DNA of 64,000 bases. Source: Ianthella basta. Its lineage: Eukaryota > Porifera > Demospongiae > Verongiida > Ianthellidae. Made by a program: the position numbers and the translations under genes. The stretch lies in NCBI GenBank assembly GCA_964019415.1, contig OZ025874.1, positions 2,184,512 to 2,248,511 of the forward strand, read 5' to 3'. Under the pieces are notes generated by a model. It was not told the DNA's origin. It did not search any database and saw nothing but the letters and a program-made list of their open reading frames with translations. This document shows positions 37,208-48,097 of this stretch, in pieces. Every line of letters starts with the position of its first letter. Positions within the stretch are counted from its first letter, which is position 1.

Positions 37208-37399
37208 CTATACACATGTGTATTTAGCTATGGTGTTTGAACCGAATACACTAGCTGCCTAGCCATCTATGCTTGATGAATGGATAGTATTCCATAACGT
37301 ATGCCCTAGTAGTACACTGGCTATACGTTCCTCAGTGGTACTAATGGTACAGATGAACCACTAAGGGCTGCCAAATTTTCAAGGAGCAAATCATGCCAT

Positions 37400-37472
37400 A
37401 TATACTTTTGATGAAGCTTTAACGCCACTGAAAAACTATCCATTCCACTGCACAGCTTTCCAGCCCTTTCCG
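37400..37472 (-). pseudogene. CARD-exon fragment inside the TIR element
   Basis: The minus strand reads ERAGKLCSGMDSFSVALKLH plus QK, matching the start of the CARD-like core in the 2,133-2,535 exon (ERTGMLCSGMDSLSVALKLH). No other part of the exon is present, so it is a captured or transferred fragment. Confidence 0.7.
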
Positions 37473-37475
37473 CTA

Positions 37476-38072
37476 GTCTATATATATAAAGAGGTAATGA
37501 GCAGAACGGTTGTCCGCGAAGTGCTCCCGCGAGCAACGGCGCATGGACACCAAACTTTCCCAGATTACGGACGCCATACCCGGTCTCGATCTAAGGGGGG
37601 CGACGTGCGCGAAGAAGCCCCTGCCGAGGAGCGCGCGGCGAAAAACCTTCAAACTAACGTCCGCCATATTGGAGTTACGGAGAAAGTATACGGTTTTCCG
37701 CGCACGCTCCTATGCTGCCAATACAAAAGAAGAACCCCAACGTTGTTCGCGAACTCCTCCCGCGAACGTTGACGAAAAGCGCCCAAACGTTCCCAGCTGT
37801 CGCACGCTGTACCTCACATCAATATAAGGTGGTAGATGTGCTAAAATAAGTTGCTGCCGAGGAGCGCGCGGCGATAACCCAGGATGAACCGACCGTCGGC
37901 CATCTTGAATCTTGGAAGAAAGTATGCCGTATCCTAGGCGTTCGCGCAGGTGCGAGGATTACACCCAAGCTAGCGCGATGCCGAAGCTGAGAAAAAGGAA
38001 AGGGGGGTTGTCTTAGGCACAGAAACCATCAGCTTCTTACAGCTATCCGTTGTTTGTCTACGGTGATCTTCC
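37476..38072. repeat. Long direct repeat, right copy
   Basis: Counterpart of 35,046-35,640. Followed by a second direct-repeat pair of about 125 bp at 38,088-38,215 and 38,612-38,733 (GGTCAGTCACACT, CATCACCAGGCCAGCCTG, GAGCATGCATGACCAGCCAG). Confidence 0.85.
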
Positions 38073-39102
38073 ATGTAAATTGCATGCACACATGGTTGGT
38101 CAGTCACACTAACATCACCAGGCCAGCCTGTACTATCCTTTGCCAGAGCATGCATGACCAGCCAGTGCATTACTAGCTGGGGCCTGAGTAGCAATAGCAT
38201 TACCAGCCTGTGTCCGACCAGCTGGCATATGCTGAGCACACGGAGAGACCTGCCCTTATGTACCTGGCGGGAAGACCAGGAATGTTGTTTATAGAGAAGT
38301 ACTATAGCTAAAGGGTGTGTAAAAATGTTTCCTCCAAAAACAAGGGCAGATGTAAGGATGGTGCAGTGCGTACCTGCAAGGTATGGCAAAACCACCTGGC
38401 GGAAAAACCGTAGTAACAAGGAGGAGGGCCGGTCCATGCAAAGAGGGGGGGGGGGGGCAGTTGGTCCATGCAACAAGGAGCAGGGCCGGACCATACAAAA
38501 CCCAGGTCATTAACATGTGCTGACTTTGAATATGTTTTCACCATTCCTACATCTGCCAACATTTTGCTGCATTCCTTCGTACATTATATAGCTTTATAAT
38601 GCAGAAAGTCTGCATGGACATGGTAGGTCAGTCACACTGACATCACCAGGCCAGCCTGGACTATCCTTTGCCAGAGCATGCATGACCAGCCAGTGCATTA
38701 CTAGCTGGGGCCTGAGTAGCAATGGCATGCTGCCCGAAGACCTGCCCGAAGACCTGCCCGAAGGGCAGGTCTGTCCGCTAGTATATATATATATATATAT
38801 ATATATAGAACATGAAGCCATACGAATACCTAAAAGTGAAAACAATATAGGGGCGCCTTAGGCGCCCCCCAAAATTTTAACGCTCGCTTTGCTCGCGACA
38901 TTTTGTATCCTTCACCCAATGGCCTTACCACTCCTTGCCTCCGACGGCCCTGATAAGCTATACATAACTCACCCTAAAGATGATTACCCGTAGCTAGTTG
39001 ATCAATTATTGCAAATCATCAGTAGTATGTTGTTCAGATAATATATTTGGGGCGAGCGAAGCGAAGCCCCTCTCATCTGGATGGTGCGAAAACCGGAAGT
39101 TT

Positions 39103-39270
39103 GGTACGTCGCGGTTGCGCAATAGTTTTTGGTACGTCACGGTTGCGCAATAGTTTTTGGTACGTCGCGGTTGCGCAATAGTTTTTGGTACGTCGCGTTT
39201 GTGCAATAGTTTTTGGTATGTCGCGGTTGCGCAATAGTTTTTGGTACGTTGCGGTTGCGCAATACTTTAC
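39103..39270. repeat. 28-bp tandem repeat, six copies
   Basis: Unit GGTACGTCGCGGTTGCGCAA followed by TAGTTTTT, six copies with few substitutions. Each carries the palindrome TTGCGCAA. Minus-strand frames read it as a repeating peptide, an artefact. Confidence 0.95.
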
Positions 39271-39728
39271 CTTATATGGAACGTTCGCTGCATTGCGCAA
39301 TAGTTTACAATCTTTGGTACTTAAGTAAGGTCTCTTACGCTTGCTTGCTACAGCTGCCTCTGTGACGGGCTACTTTTGACTCCTGCGTAATTGCTATTAC
39401 GCAGTCTCTGGTTGGTAGTTGTTAAGGTATCTCAAGCTTGCTTGCTACAGCGGGCTCTGTGAGGGTACTTTTGTCTCTTGCGCTGGTGCAATTACGCAGT
39501 CTCTGGTGCCGGCTTTTAGTGTACTCTTCTGCTGGACAGGTGACTGTCATGACAGTCACCTGCAAGATAGTGAATGTGAACTGGCCGGTTTGCCATACAA
39601 GGACTATATGGGCCAGGTGGGAAGTGTGCTGTTGCTTTGATAGTTAAGTTCTCTTACTCTTGCTGTCTATATTATGGAATTGGGCAATATTTAGCACACC
39701 GCAGCTGCCAGTTCCTGGCTGTTCAGAT

Positions 39729-39913
39729 GTACAGTTGATTTCAGAATGACTGGCCAACATGGCAAATGGCAAATGACGTGATGTCACAGCAAATAGCAAT
39801 ACTGAACAATAGGCGTGACGTAATAGCAAGCAGCAAAACTACTAGTGACATCACGCCATTTAGCCGTTCTGCTAGTTGCCATTTTGGCCAACCATTCTGA
39901 AATCATCTGTAGT
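39729..39913. mobile_element. MITE with TTTCAGAATG-type inverted ends, copy 3
   Basis: Ends ACAGTTGATTTCAGAATG and CATTCTGAAATCATCTGT are nearly perfect inverse complements, extended inward by TGGCCAACATGGCAA / complement. Shares ends with the copies at 961-1,190 and 23,325-23,545. Confidence 0.75.
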
Positions 39914-40567
39914 CTCCGTCATACCCAGACCCCACCCATCTGCCCGCCGGCAATATTATTATGACAGCATGCACTACAACTAATTTCTAACTAAATCCTG
40001 ATTGCAATTGTACGCACGTGTGCATGTATGCTCTTGATAATAAAAAAATAAAACCATTGAGGACAAAAACAAAATAAACTTCCCGCTCGCCCCCACAATG
40101 CCTTGCATTCGTCTAGTATACTTGATTCGGGAAGTTATGAATCTGTACATATATATATGTGCATGCATGTGGCCGTGGCTCAGTGCATTATTGCAAGCTA
40201 TATTATTTTACATGCATGCTGATCATAGGTTGTGTATGATTGAAAATATTAGGAAGACATACTCATAATTAATTGTAAGCAACCGTGAATGTAGAGCATA
40301 CAATTCATTACTTTCCTAATTAACATCGGATGACCATTATAGTATATAGTTGCATGGCCTGTGGGGGAGGGCCTGGGGTGCATATGGGTAGTGCTCACAA
40401 TATATTATGTGTAGGGATGGAGAGGTTATGTAGCGTATGCTGTGCATGCACATGATACATACAGCAGAACCATGCATGCATGATACTAGTTCCAGTGCAG
40501 AACACAAAGTGGCATAATTATACTTGTCTGCACGTGTGTGTGCATGTGTGCATGCATGTGTGCGTGC

Positions 40568-40569
<2 letters not shown>

Positions 40570-40653
<84 letters not shown>
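40570..40653. repeat. (GT)n microsatellite
   Basis: About 80 bp of GT with one TT interruption. Confidence 0.95.
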
Positions 40654-40654
<1 letters not shown>

Positions 40655-41030
40655 ATGTGGATGTGCATGAAGCCATCCCCAGGGAGGCTTGCACACTAGC
40701 AGACCTTGTTTCCACATGCACGTGGACATGTGTCTTCGTGTAGACAGCCAGCACCCTCAACTTTTTCCGCATTTTGTCTTCCTATCATTCTATTCATCCC
40801 TGACAGTTGCAGAGCACACACCACAGGGCCAAAGCCATTGCAAGCACAGTAATGGCTGTAGCTATTCCTTCATGACTACACTGCAGTGCAATTTAGTTGG
40901 AAGATATAGACGGCTCTTTTCTGGCCTTTGGGATACCAGTTTTGTGTGACATAATTATAGACCACCCCAGAGGTTTGGCAAAATGGCAAAGTATGTCACG
41001 TGAGAAGTAATAAGGAGCTTTAATATAGCT

Positions 41031-41342
41031 AGGTACCCAACAACATCAGGATGGATGGGATCTGAGCCAATAATTATAGACTATCAAATGACTCCACCAC
41101 GTACTGCTGAAGCTGTAGCTGCCCCATTGACTTACATGTACCCTGGAAAGATTACTGCTCACTTTGCATACCCATTCATGAAACTGTGAGTCATCGGGCA
41201 ATTAATGTGGCAGCCATTTCCCAAATGCGTGTATGAAAATGACTCAATCAAAATTGCGGGACAGTATTAAAAGGGGAAGGGGGTTGTCCCATGTAATCTC
41301 ATTCCTTTAATTGTGTGTGCATATACTACCACTACACAGATG
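41031..41342. promoter_or_regulatory. Relic head-to-head promoter region (unit C)
   Basis: 41,031-41,130 matches the 5' end of the minus-strand CARD exon (ACCCAACAACATC, CCCATTGA at the ATG), but the rest of that exon is gone. The facing promoter block keeps TGACTCAATC (41,240-41,249) and TTGCGGG. Confidence 0.5.
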
Positions 41343-41620
41343 ACTCATGATTAGTGGGTACACTTCTACTAGAATTCAGAGATGACATTTTGAACAACGT
41401 TAATTAATGCCAAAGTGTGTGTTCCAGAGTTGAGACGTCAAGAGATGATGACAGCAGAGGGCACAGAGATTGACATTGCTCAAGCAAAAGGTGCGAAAAG
41501 AGCAGATGGAATACTTTATGACTACCTACGTGAGAATTGCACATTGGATCAGATAGTGATGCTGTCTAAAGTACTGATGGATGTTGATAAGGGCTGCTTC
41601 GGAAGAACAAGGAACATCAT
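41343..41620 (+). pseudogene. First CARD-like exon of unit C, broken
   Basis: Homologous to the unit B CARD exon: the frame from 41,415 reads LRRQEMMTAEGTEIDIAQAK, YDYLRENCTLDQIVMLSKVL and MDVDKGCFGRTRN. Its first 70 bp carry indels: a TGA near the start, and GTTAATTAATGCC where GTGAATGCC is expected, a 4-bp TTAA duplication. No donor is obvious. The RTE-like copy B inserted about 160 bp downstream. Confidence 0.75.
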
Positions 41621-41781
41621 GAACCATATGCATGCAGTAATGGTGTTAGCATTAGCTAGTATGCATATATATGGAAGGTGTTTTGGGTACCCGGCCTGTG
41701 TCAGAAATTCAAGTATTCAAATTCCCCATGTAATTAATGCATATAATGCATAATTTCTATAATTATATTTAATTACTTACT

Positions 41782-44700
41782 AAAAATGGCGGAAGGCAGC
41801 TGCGCTGGGTGATGGTCATAGACAGCCTGCCAGCAAACTAAGGACGGTGAAAGATGAGCGCTAAGAACTATGATAGTGATTTAGTGAGTGATATAAGTAG
41901 ATTCGGGTGTTGGAATGTAAGAACGTTGAACGGAAGGGAGCAGGAGCTGGTCGCTGAAATGAAGAACTATCGGCTGGAGGTGTTGGGTGTCAGTGAAGCG
42001 AAAGTGAGAGGAAACGGTATGAGGATGATTGGGGATACTACGTGCGTGTATTCGGGCGTGCAGACAGGTAGAGCGAAAGCGGGTGTGGCGATTTTGCTGT
42101 CAGAAAGATTCGGTCGGTTTTTGAAGGAATGGAGGTGTGTAGACGAACGAATTGTGACGATACGGTTGAAGATAGAGGGCGTGTGGGTGTCTGTGGTGCA
42201 AGTATACGCGCCCACCGAGGACTGTAGCGATGCTAGCAAGGATGAGTTTTTCTTGAGGCTGCAAGAGACTGTTGGAAGAGTGGTGAGTGGTGACTTATTG
42301 GTTGTGATGGGAGATATGAATGCTAGAGTGGGTGATGATACAAGTATCTGGGGTGAAGTCCTTGGTAGGTATGGTGAGGAAGTGTGCAATGAGAATGGGA
42401 GGAGACTGCTGCAGTTTTGTAATGAGTACAATCTGTGGATTTCTAACACATGGTTCCCACACAAAAGAATCCATAAGTACACTTGGGAATGTAGAGGCAG
42501 AGGGCTCAGGTCCCTTATTGACTACTTCTTGGTGGGAAAGGAGGCTAGGAAGCAGGTAATGGATGTCAAGGCAGTGAGGGGGGCAGAAATAGGAAGTGAC
42601 CATTACCTAGTGTTGATGAAGATAAAGCTGAAGGCTAGGAGAGTGAAGAACAGTAGTCAAGTGAGGGGGAGACAGAAGATTAAAATTCGCAATTTGAAGG
42701 ATGATAGGGTGAGAAGAGAATACCAGGCAGTGATTGCTGAATTGTATGAGGAAGCTAGAGCTGGTGGGTGTGCATCAGGAAAGGATGTTGAATTGGCATG
42801 GAAGGAGTTGAAAGAAGGTATAGTGGGGGCGGCAACGAAGGTGTGTGGGACAATGAGGTGGAGAAGTGGACAGGTAAAGAGAACAAGATGGTGGAATGAG
42901 GAGGTGAAGAGTGCAGTGCAAAAGAAGAAAGTGCTGTATAAGCGGCTGCTGGACACTGGCAATGTAGAAGCTAGGCAAAGGTACAATGAGGCAAAGCTAG
43001 AGGCAAGGAAATTAGTCAGAAAGGCTAAAAATGATGAGTGGGTGCAGTTTGGGAAGGAATTGGAGAAGGATGCAAAAGGCAATCAGCCACGTTTTTGGGC
43101 TAGGGTGAATGGAAACAGGATGACAAAGGAGAGTATGACTCGCATTAATGGTAAGAATGGTCAAGTATTGTCAGAGGGGGGTGAAGTCATTGGCAGGTGG
43201 AAAGAGCACTTTGAAGAGTTATTCCATGAAGTGGGAGAGCCCCTCTCAGACACACAGTGTAGTGAGGCAATGCAGGAGGATGATATGGGAATAATGAAGG
43301 AGGAAGTGAGGAATGGGGCGAAGAGGCTTAAGATGAGAAAGGCACCTGGTATTTGTGGGATTCTGCCTGAGATGTTAAAAGCAGGGGGTGAAGTGGTGAT
43401 AGAGTGGATGGCAGATGTATTCAATTTGGTGTGGAGAGTGGGGGTAGCCCCTGGAGACTGGAAGAATGCAGTGGTAGTACCAGTCCACAAGAAAGGAAGC
43501 AGACTAGAGTGTGCAAACTACAGAGGAATTAGTCTAATGAGTATTGTTGGTAAGGTGTTTGCGAGGGTATTGAATGAGCGGGTGAAGATGGCAACAGTTG
43601 ACAAAGTGATGGATGAGCAAGGAGGTTTCAGAACTGGCAGGGGGTGCAATGACCAAATTTTTGCTGTCAAGCAAATTGTGGAGAAAACCATCGAGAAAGA
43701 TAAGAAAACATACATGGCTTTTGTGGATCTGGAAAAGGCATACGACAATGTAAGCAGGGAAAAGTTGTGGAAAGTGCTATATGCTTATGGGGTGAAAGGA
43801 AGGCTGTTAAGGGCAATTCAGGCACTGTATGTCAACGGAAGGGCCAAGGTGAAAGTTGGGGAAATGGAATCAGAGTTGTTTGAGGTGCATAGAGGTGTGA
43901 GGCAGGGTTGCACTCTCTCACCATGGCTCTTTAATGTGTTTATCGACAGTGTGATGAGGGAGGCAAGAAGGCAGTTTCTGAGGGAGGTGAAGTTGTCAAC
44001 TGGTGATGTAGGGCTACTCCTTTTTGCGGATGACATGGTGGTAATGGCAGAATCAGTGGAAGGGCTACAGCACAATTTACAGGTGATGAGTGATGTGCTG
44101 AGCAGGTGGGAGCTGAGGGTGAATTGGAGAAAGACTAAAGTGATGAGGATTGCAAGGAAGAGAGAGGAATGTGAAGTCAAAATTGATGAAGAGGTAATAG
44201 AACAGGTAGATGTAATGAAGTATTTGGGTGTGATGATTAGTGGTGATGGGAGAATGGAGAAGGAAGTAGAGGCAAGGATTGGGGGTGCAACACGGGTGAT
44301 CGGAGAGTTGAATGATGTAGTACTGAGAAGGAAGGAATTGAGCAGGAGCACTAAGCTGAAAGTAGTGAATGCCACAGTGATGCCAACATTACTGTACGAT
44401 TGTGAGACGTGGACTCTATCTAAGCAGCAGCAACTGAAAGTGCAGGCCACCCAGATGAAGGTGTTAAGGCGGATCGAAGGTGTGACTAGGTTGGATCGGA
44501 TGAGAAATGTAGACATTAGGGAGAAGTTGAGACAAGAAAGTGTTTTGGATGCAGTGAAGAGAAGGCAGGAGAAGTGGAGGGTTAGACTGGAAGAAATGAG
44601 CAATGAGAGGTTAACAAAGAAAGTTTTTGTTGGAGAGATGGAGGGGAAGAGACCAAGAGGAAGACCACGCTCAAGATGGACAGATAATTTTAAATAGCTT

Positions 44701-44820
44701 CTATATCGTATAACTAACTACTTGCCATGCTAACATATCAGTGTATAAGTATAGGGATGACCTCCAGTATTGGAGATGTATCCATTTTGGTTATTGAATT
44801 GAATTGAATTGAAATTGAAT
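41782..44820 (+). mobile_element. RTE-like non-LTR retrotransposon, copy B
   Basis: Full-length element with the same 5' leader (AAAAATGGCGG...), ORF, 3' UTR and (GAATT)n tail as copy A. Target duplications are not clean; TATTTAAT occurs near both sides. It separates the dead CARD exon from the functional-looking unit C gene. Confidence 0.9.
41854..44697 (+). CDS. RTE-like endonuclease/reverse transcriptase, copy B
   Basis: 947 aa, open throughout, about 20 residue differences from copy A (for example SDHY for SDHC, LLYDCETW for LLYGCETW, IGELND for IIGLND). Endonuclease motifs VSEAKVRG, MGDMNARVGDD and GSDH, and RT motifs AFVDLEKAYDNV, GVRQGCTLSP and FADDMVVMAE, are intact. Similar length and identical domain order indicate both copies derive from a recently active source. 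Confidence 0.93.
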   Translation: MSAKNYDSDLVSDISRFGCWNVRTLNGREQELVAEMKNYRLEVLGVSEAKVRGNGMRMIGDTTCVYSGVQTGRAKAGVAILLSERFGRFLKEWRCVDERIVTIRLKIEGVWVSVVQVYAPTEDCSDASKDEFFLRLQETVGRVVSGDLLVVMGDMNARVGDDTSIWGEVLGRYGEEVCNENGRRLLQFCNEYNLWISNTWFPHKRIHKYTWECRGRGLRSLIDYFLVGKEARKQVMDVKAVRGAEIGSDHYLVLMKIKLKARRVKNSSQVRGRQKIKIRNLKDDRVRREYQAVIAELYEEARAGGCASGKDVELAWKELKEGIVGAATKVCGTMRWRSGQVKRTRWWNEEVKSAVQKKKVLYKRLLDTGNVEARQRYNEAKLEARKLVRKAKNDEWVQFGKELEKDAKGNQPRFWARVNGNRMTKESMTRINGKNGQVLSEGGEVIGRWKEHFEELFHEVGEPLSDTQCSEAMQEDDMGIMKEEVRNGAKRLKMRKAPGICGILPEMLKAGGEVVIEWMADVFNLVWRVGVAPGDWKNAVVVPVHKKGSRLECANYRGISLMSIVGKVFARVLNERVKMATVDKVMDEQGGFRTGRGCNDQIFAVKQIVEKTIEKDKKTYMAFVDLEKAYDNVSREKLWKVLYAYGVKGRLLRAIQALYVNGRAKVKVGEMESELFEVHRGVRQGCTLSPWLFNVFIDSVMREARRQFLREVKLSTGDVGLLLFADDMVVMAESVEGLQHNLQVMSDVLSRWELRVNWRKTKVMRIARKREECEVKIDEEVIEQVDVMKYLGVMISGDGRMEKEVEARIGGATRVIGELNDVVLRRKELSRSTKLKVVNATVMPTLLYDCETWTLSKQQQLKVQATQMKVLRRIEGVTRLDRMRNVDIREKLRQESVLDAVKRRQEKWRVRLEEMSNERLTKKVFVGEMEGKRPRGRPRSRWTDNFK

Positions 44821-45768
44821 ATTTAATACCTGGGTCAGAAAAATATTTTATATTATATAGGTCACCCCTTTCACATCAATGTGTATAATAGTTAGGTGGG
44901 GTCTGGGGGTTGGGTAGTGCTAGTTTTTATTTATATGTATGGGATGGTGGCCGTTGTTTGGAGCTATGCTAAGCAACACACCACTGTGCTACTCCTGCAC
45001 ACACAGAGCACAAAGCAGCATATGATGCTGTCCATGAGGAAGGACCTAGGTCCTGTGCACAACACGAAGCTCACCTATAGCTACTACATATAAGTGTGCC
45101 TTTGCGTAAGCAGTGCCACGCCCTACGTAACACCATTTCCATGTTTCATTTCTTATTCTTTCTTAATTTATGCATATTATTATTAAAGTGACCGACAGCA
45201 GTAGCTGCTCAGCCAAAACAGAGGCTTATTGGACACAAGGAAAGTAGCTAGCTAGCTAGCTATAGTATTAGAGAATATTTATAGATCTACTCTGACAGCC
45301 ATAGCACACACATCATAGAGCCAAAGCAGTAGTGCAGCAATATTGCACCTTTAACCCTGGCTGTATGCCTTTTTAGTTTAGAAGGTAGTGCAGTTTAGTT
45401 GGAAGACAGTCCATGATCTTTGCATGGGGTCAGCCCGAGCACCACATTTTGCACTCTGTAATCAGAACTTCATGCACAGCAGCTGGTTATATACCTACAT
45501 TGAACGGATGCACTTTTATCTTGCGTGCAGCTATGCATGCGTGGTATCTGTTCACACAATGCAGATTCCTCAATCGCAGCAGCCATTTCTTCTGTGCCAT
45601 GCGTCATCTGTTAGCTTTTTATAGTATCTCTGTGAGGGACATCGCAAGGGGAAATACCGCGTCACTATAATAAGCTGATTAGGAGCATCGCATATTATAC
45701 AGTATACTTATCATAAGCATATGCCAGTCGAGGGAGAGAGGCAGCTAGCTAGAGAGAGAGCGCGCGAC
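44821..45768. other. Spacer and 5' region of the unit C gene
   Basis: No exon. 45,630-45,768 matches 7,183-7,346 in unit A (GAGGGACATCGC, GTCGA.GGAGAGAG), consistent with promoter/leader of the MEE/MGE first exon. A run of TAGC repeats lies near 45,247-45,262. Confidence 0.5.
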
Positions 45769-47093
45769 ATGGAGGAGGGTGAGGAATTCAACTGTCTTTG
45801 AGCCTCTTGAAGTTGCAGTCAAGTAGCTATAGGCCTAGGTTGACTTTATTGTTGTATTCTCCTGTGACTAATTCAACCTCATATATACTGCCACTCCACA
45901 GATATCTCAGTGGATGAAATTCTACAGGAGTTCAAAGACGATTTTTTAAAGAATTTGAATGCCAAACACTGTGCATCAGAGTTGAGACGTCAAAATGTAA
46001 TAGCAGAGAGCACTGAGACGGACATTGCTCAAGCAAAAGATGCGAAATTGGCACGTGGAATACTTTATGACCACTTAAATGAGAATTACACACTAGATCA
46101 GATTGTGGTGCTGTCCAGAGTACTGAGGGATGTTGACAGAGGCTTTGGCAGAACAAAGGAAATTGGCAAACGATTGCATGCAAGAATCCATAGGCTTGAT
46201 GGTGGTGCTACTGATAGATCACAGCTAAACCCACCGCTGTCCCAGAGCAAGGCAAACACAGGTATATAAAATGCAGGTGTAAATTTAAGACAATAATTGA
46301 TAAGCTACACATGCATGCATGGCTATAGGAATTAGCTATAGAATGATGGGAAAGAGAAAACAGCAGCCAACATGCAGGATAAGAATCAAACCAGCGACCT
46401 CTAGATCTATCCTTCAGCAAGCTAGGCCATGGATGGCCATGCATATGCAGCAGCCATACGCATCAATCTATTCCCTTGGGTTTATTAAGCAATGGCGAGC
46501 ATGGGCATGCTCCATCCAGATCTCGAGCCTTTATTGTGGAAGTCCCATCCGGCCTGGCCCACATTGCGGATGATCAGTGCGCATTTCCTTGCTTAAGCTA
46601 TAACAACCACAACCACATGAGTACTTAGCGCATAAGAAGGGAATGGTTGCTCCATGGCTCAGCTGCATGGTTAAAAGTTAGCTTTACATGGAGATCAGAC
46701 CAGTTGACCACTGCCTTTCTCTTCCCCTCTTGATTGCCTCAAGCACAGACCATTTCTTTAAGCTTGCATGGCCCAGTCTGCATGCATGTTCTGCTCTATT
46801 CTCCTACAAATAATTCTATAGAGGCAGTAGAGAAGACCAAAAGGGAAGAGAAGGAGCACCCTATTAGGAAGCCTACATTTGCAGAAAGAGTTGTAGAGAC
46901 AGATATATCAAGTGGAAACTTCCACAGGTGGAAGTGGGTGTACACCGGTAAGGCCACTGATGTGGCTACAGGGATAACGGCTAAGGCTGGTAATTACAAG
47001 TCCAAAGATGGTGCTGAGAAATGTGCAAAAATTAATCTCAAGGCCATTCTACAGGAAAGAGGCATTATCCATAATGAAACTGATCACGAGTGA
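45769..47093 (+). CDS. Compact CARD plus dsRBD-like protein (unit C)
   Basis: Three exons: 45,769-45,778 (MEE + G, donor gtgagg), 45,902-46,261, and 46,822-47,093. They have phase-1 introns, sum to 214 codons and predict 213 aa. Exon 2 is a CARD-like domain (EILQEFKDDFLKNLNAK, ETDIAQAKDAKLARGILYDH, VLRDVDRGFGRTKEIGKRL). Exon 3 gives EAVEKTKREEKEHPIRKPTF and then the dsRBD-like module (FHRWKWVYTGKATDVATGIT, NYKSKDGAEKCAKINLKAIL). The GTPase and coiled coil present in units A and B are absent, and no GTPase exon remains between exons 2 and 3. This could be a short adaptor linking the C-terminal ligand to CARD signalling, or a remnant of a deleted gene. The intact frame and matching phases favour a gene. 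A SINE-like sequence lies in intron 2. Confidence 0.68.
46310..46450 (-). mobile_element. tRNA-derived SINE-like sequence
   Basis: On the minus strand, CCTAGCTTGCTGAAGGATAG resembles a Pol III A box region. GGTCGCTGGTTTGATTC about 15 bp further resembles a B box (GGTTCGANTC). The GATCTAGAGGT phrase also occurs, as GATCTGGAGGT, in the elements at 53.6-54.3 kb. No clear tail or duplication. Confidence 0.45.
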
Positions 47094-47591
47094 TTGTATT
47101 CTGACACAGTACTAAAAGCATGGGTTGTAGGCATTTAGAGCGCATTTACATGATTAATTACATTACATTACATTATTCACATGATTAATTGTAATGATTA
47201 ATTGTAATGTAGTAGTTTATATGCTAATTTTAATTGACACAATTATATGCATTAATTACAACATATTAAGCAAACACTACCTGGCTGTTCTTATGCCATT
47301 TGCTGATTTAATTGATCATGTATGTACGTATGTGTAATAATGACTTAATCCCCCTGTGGCTTCAAGCTCCTATATGGGCTTCATCATATACTGAGTTTTG
47401 CAATTATCAGCCTCACACCTTAATTTGCATTGATCGATGCACATATTGTAGGCATGAATGCGTGTCATTAATGGTATATACCCCTGTGCAGCTCAGTCGG
47501 GGTCACTATCCTATTAATATATCATCCCTGGGGACAACACCCATGCACCCACCCTTTCTTGCCACATGCATGAGAGGCAGAAACAAATTAA
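47094..47591. other. 3' flank of the unit C gene
   Basis: AT-rich, with repeated ATTAATTG/ACATTACATTAC phrases near 47,155-47,215. No gene. Confidence 0.45.
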
Positions 47592-47970
47592 TCAATAAAT
47601 TAAAACCCCATGCAATCCCAAAAGACAAAAATTGCACATAAATGTGGCAAAACAGTGAAAACATAGGGACAGCAGCAGCAAACAAAGAACACCACAATGA
47701 CATTGCAGTGCCATTGTCTCAATGACAAGGTGATCACTGGCATCACTATCGTCAGAGTCCTCGTCATCCCGTAATGGCACTCCCATGTAGCCGTCCTCAA
47801 GATCATCAAGGTCGTCTAGGTCCTCCAAATCATCTTCCATCTCATCCACATCAGGCTGCTCAGCAGGAGTGCGTTTCACTGTCTCTTTTGGAAATGATGA
47901 CACCACCTTCTGTTTGGGTGATTTGTGGGTATGGACGGGAGAGATGGAGTCCTTTTGTGGCTGCGGGCAT
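47592..47970 (-). CDS. Acidic exon with hydrophobic C-terminus (minus strand)
   Basis: On the minus strand the frame runs from about 47,970 through PQPQKDSISPVHTHKSPKQK, ETVKRTPAEQPDVDEMEDD, LEDLDDLDDLED and DDEDSDDSDASDHL. It then continues MALQCHCGVLCLLLLSLC FHCFATF to a stop at 47,592. The acidic Asp/Glu block followed by a Cys/Leu-rich hydrophobic tail could be a C-terminal exon of the minus-strand CARD/coiled-coil gene, whose coiled-coil exon lies just upstream at 48,893-49,505. An acceptor was not pinned down. Function unknown. Confidence 0.4.
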
Positions 47971-48097
47971 TGTGTACAGGTGACTTGATTATGCTCCCAG
48001 TGTCAATGCTGACTGAGCGCCATGGTGAGAGCAGCAATCTGGGCCCTTCCTTTTTCAACGCATGTGGGTTATGGCAGCTTTGTTTACACAAGCTTGG

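Larger units (their letters stand above)
38958..41030. other. Intergenic region between units B and C
   Basis: Contains 3' flank of the unit B gene, a 28-bp tandem repeat (39,103-39,270), a MITE (39,729-39,913) and a (GT)n tract (40,570-40,653). From about 40,260 it parallels 56,000-56,560 (unit D/E junction), with shared phrases such as GAAGCCATCCC.AGGGAGG and CACACCACAGGGCC. No gene. Confidence 0.6.
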
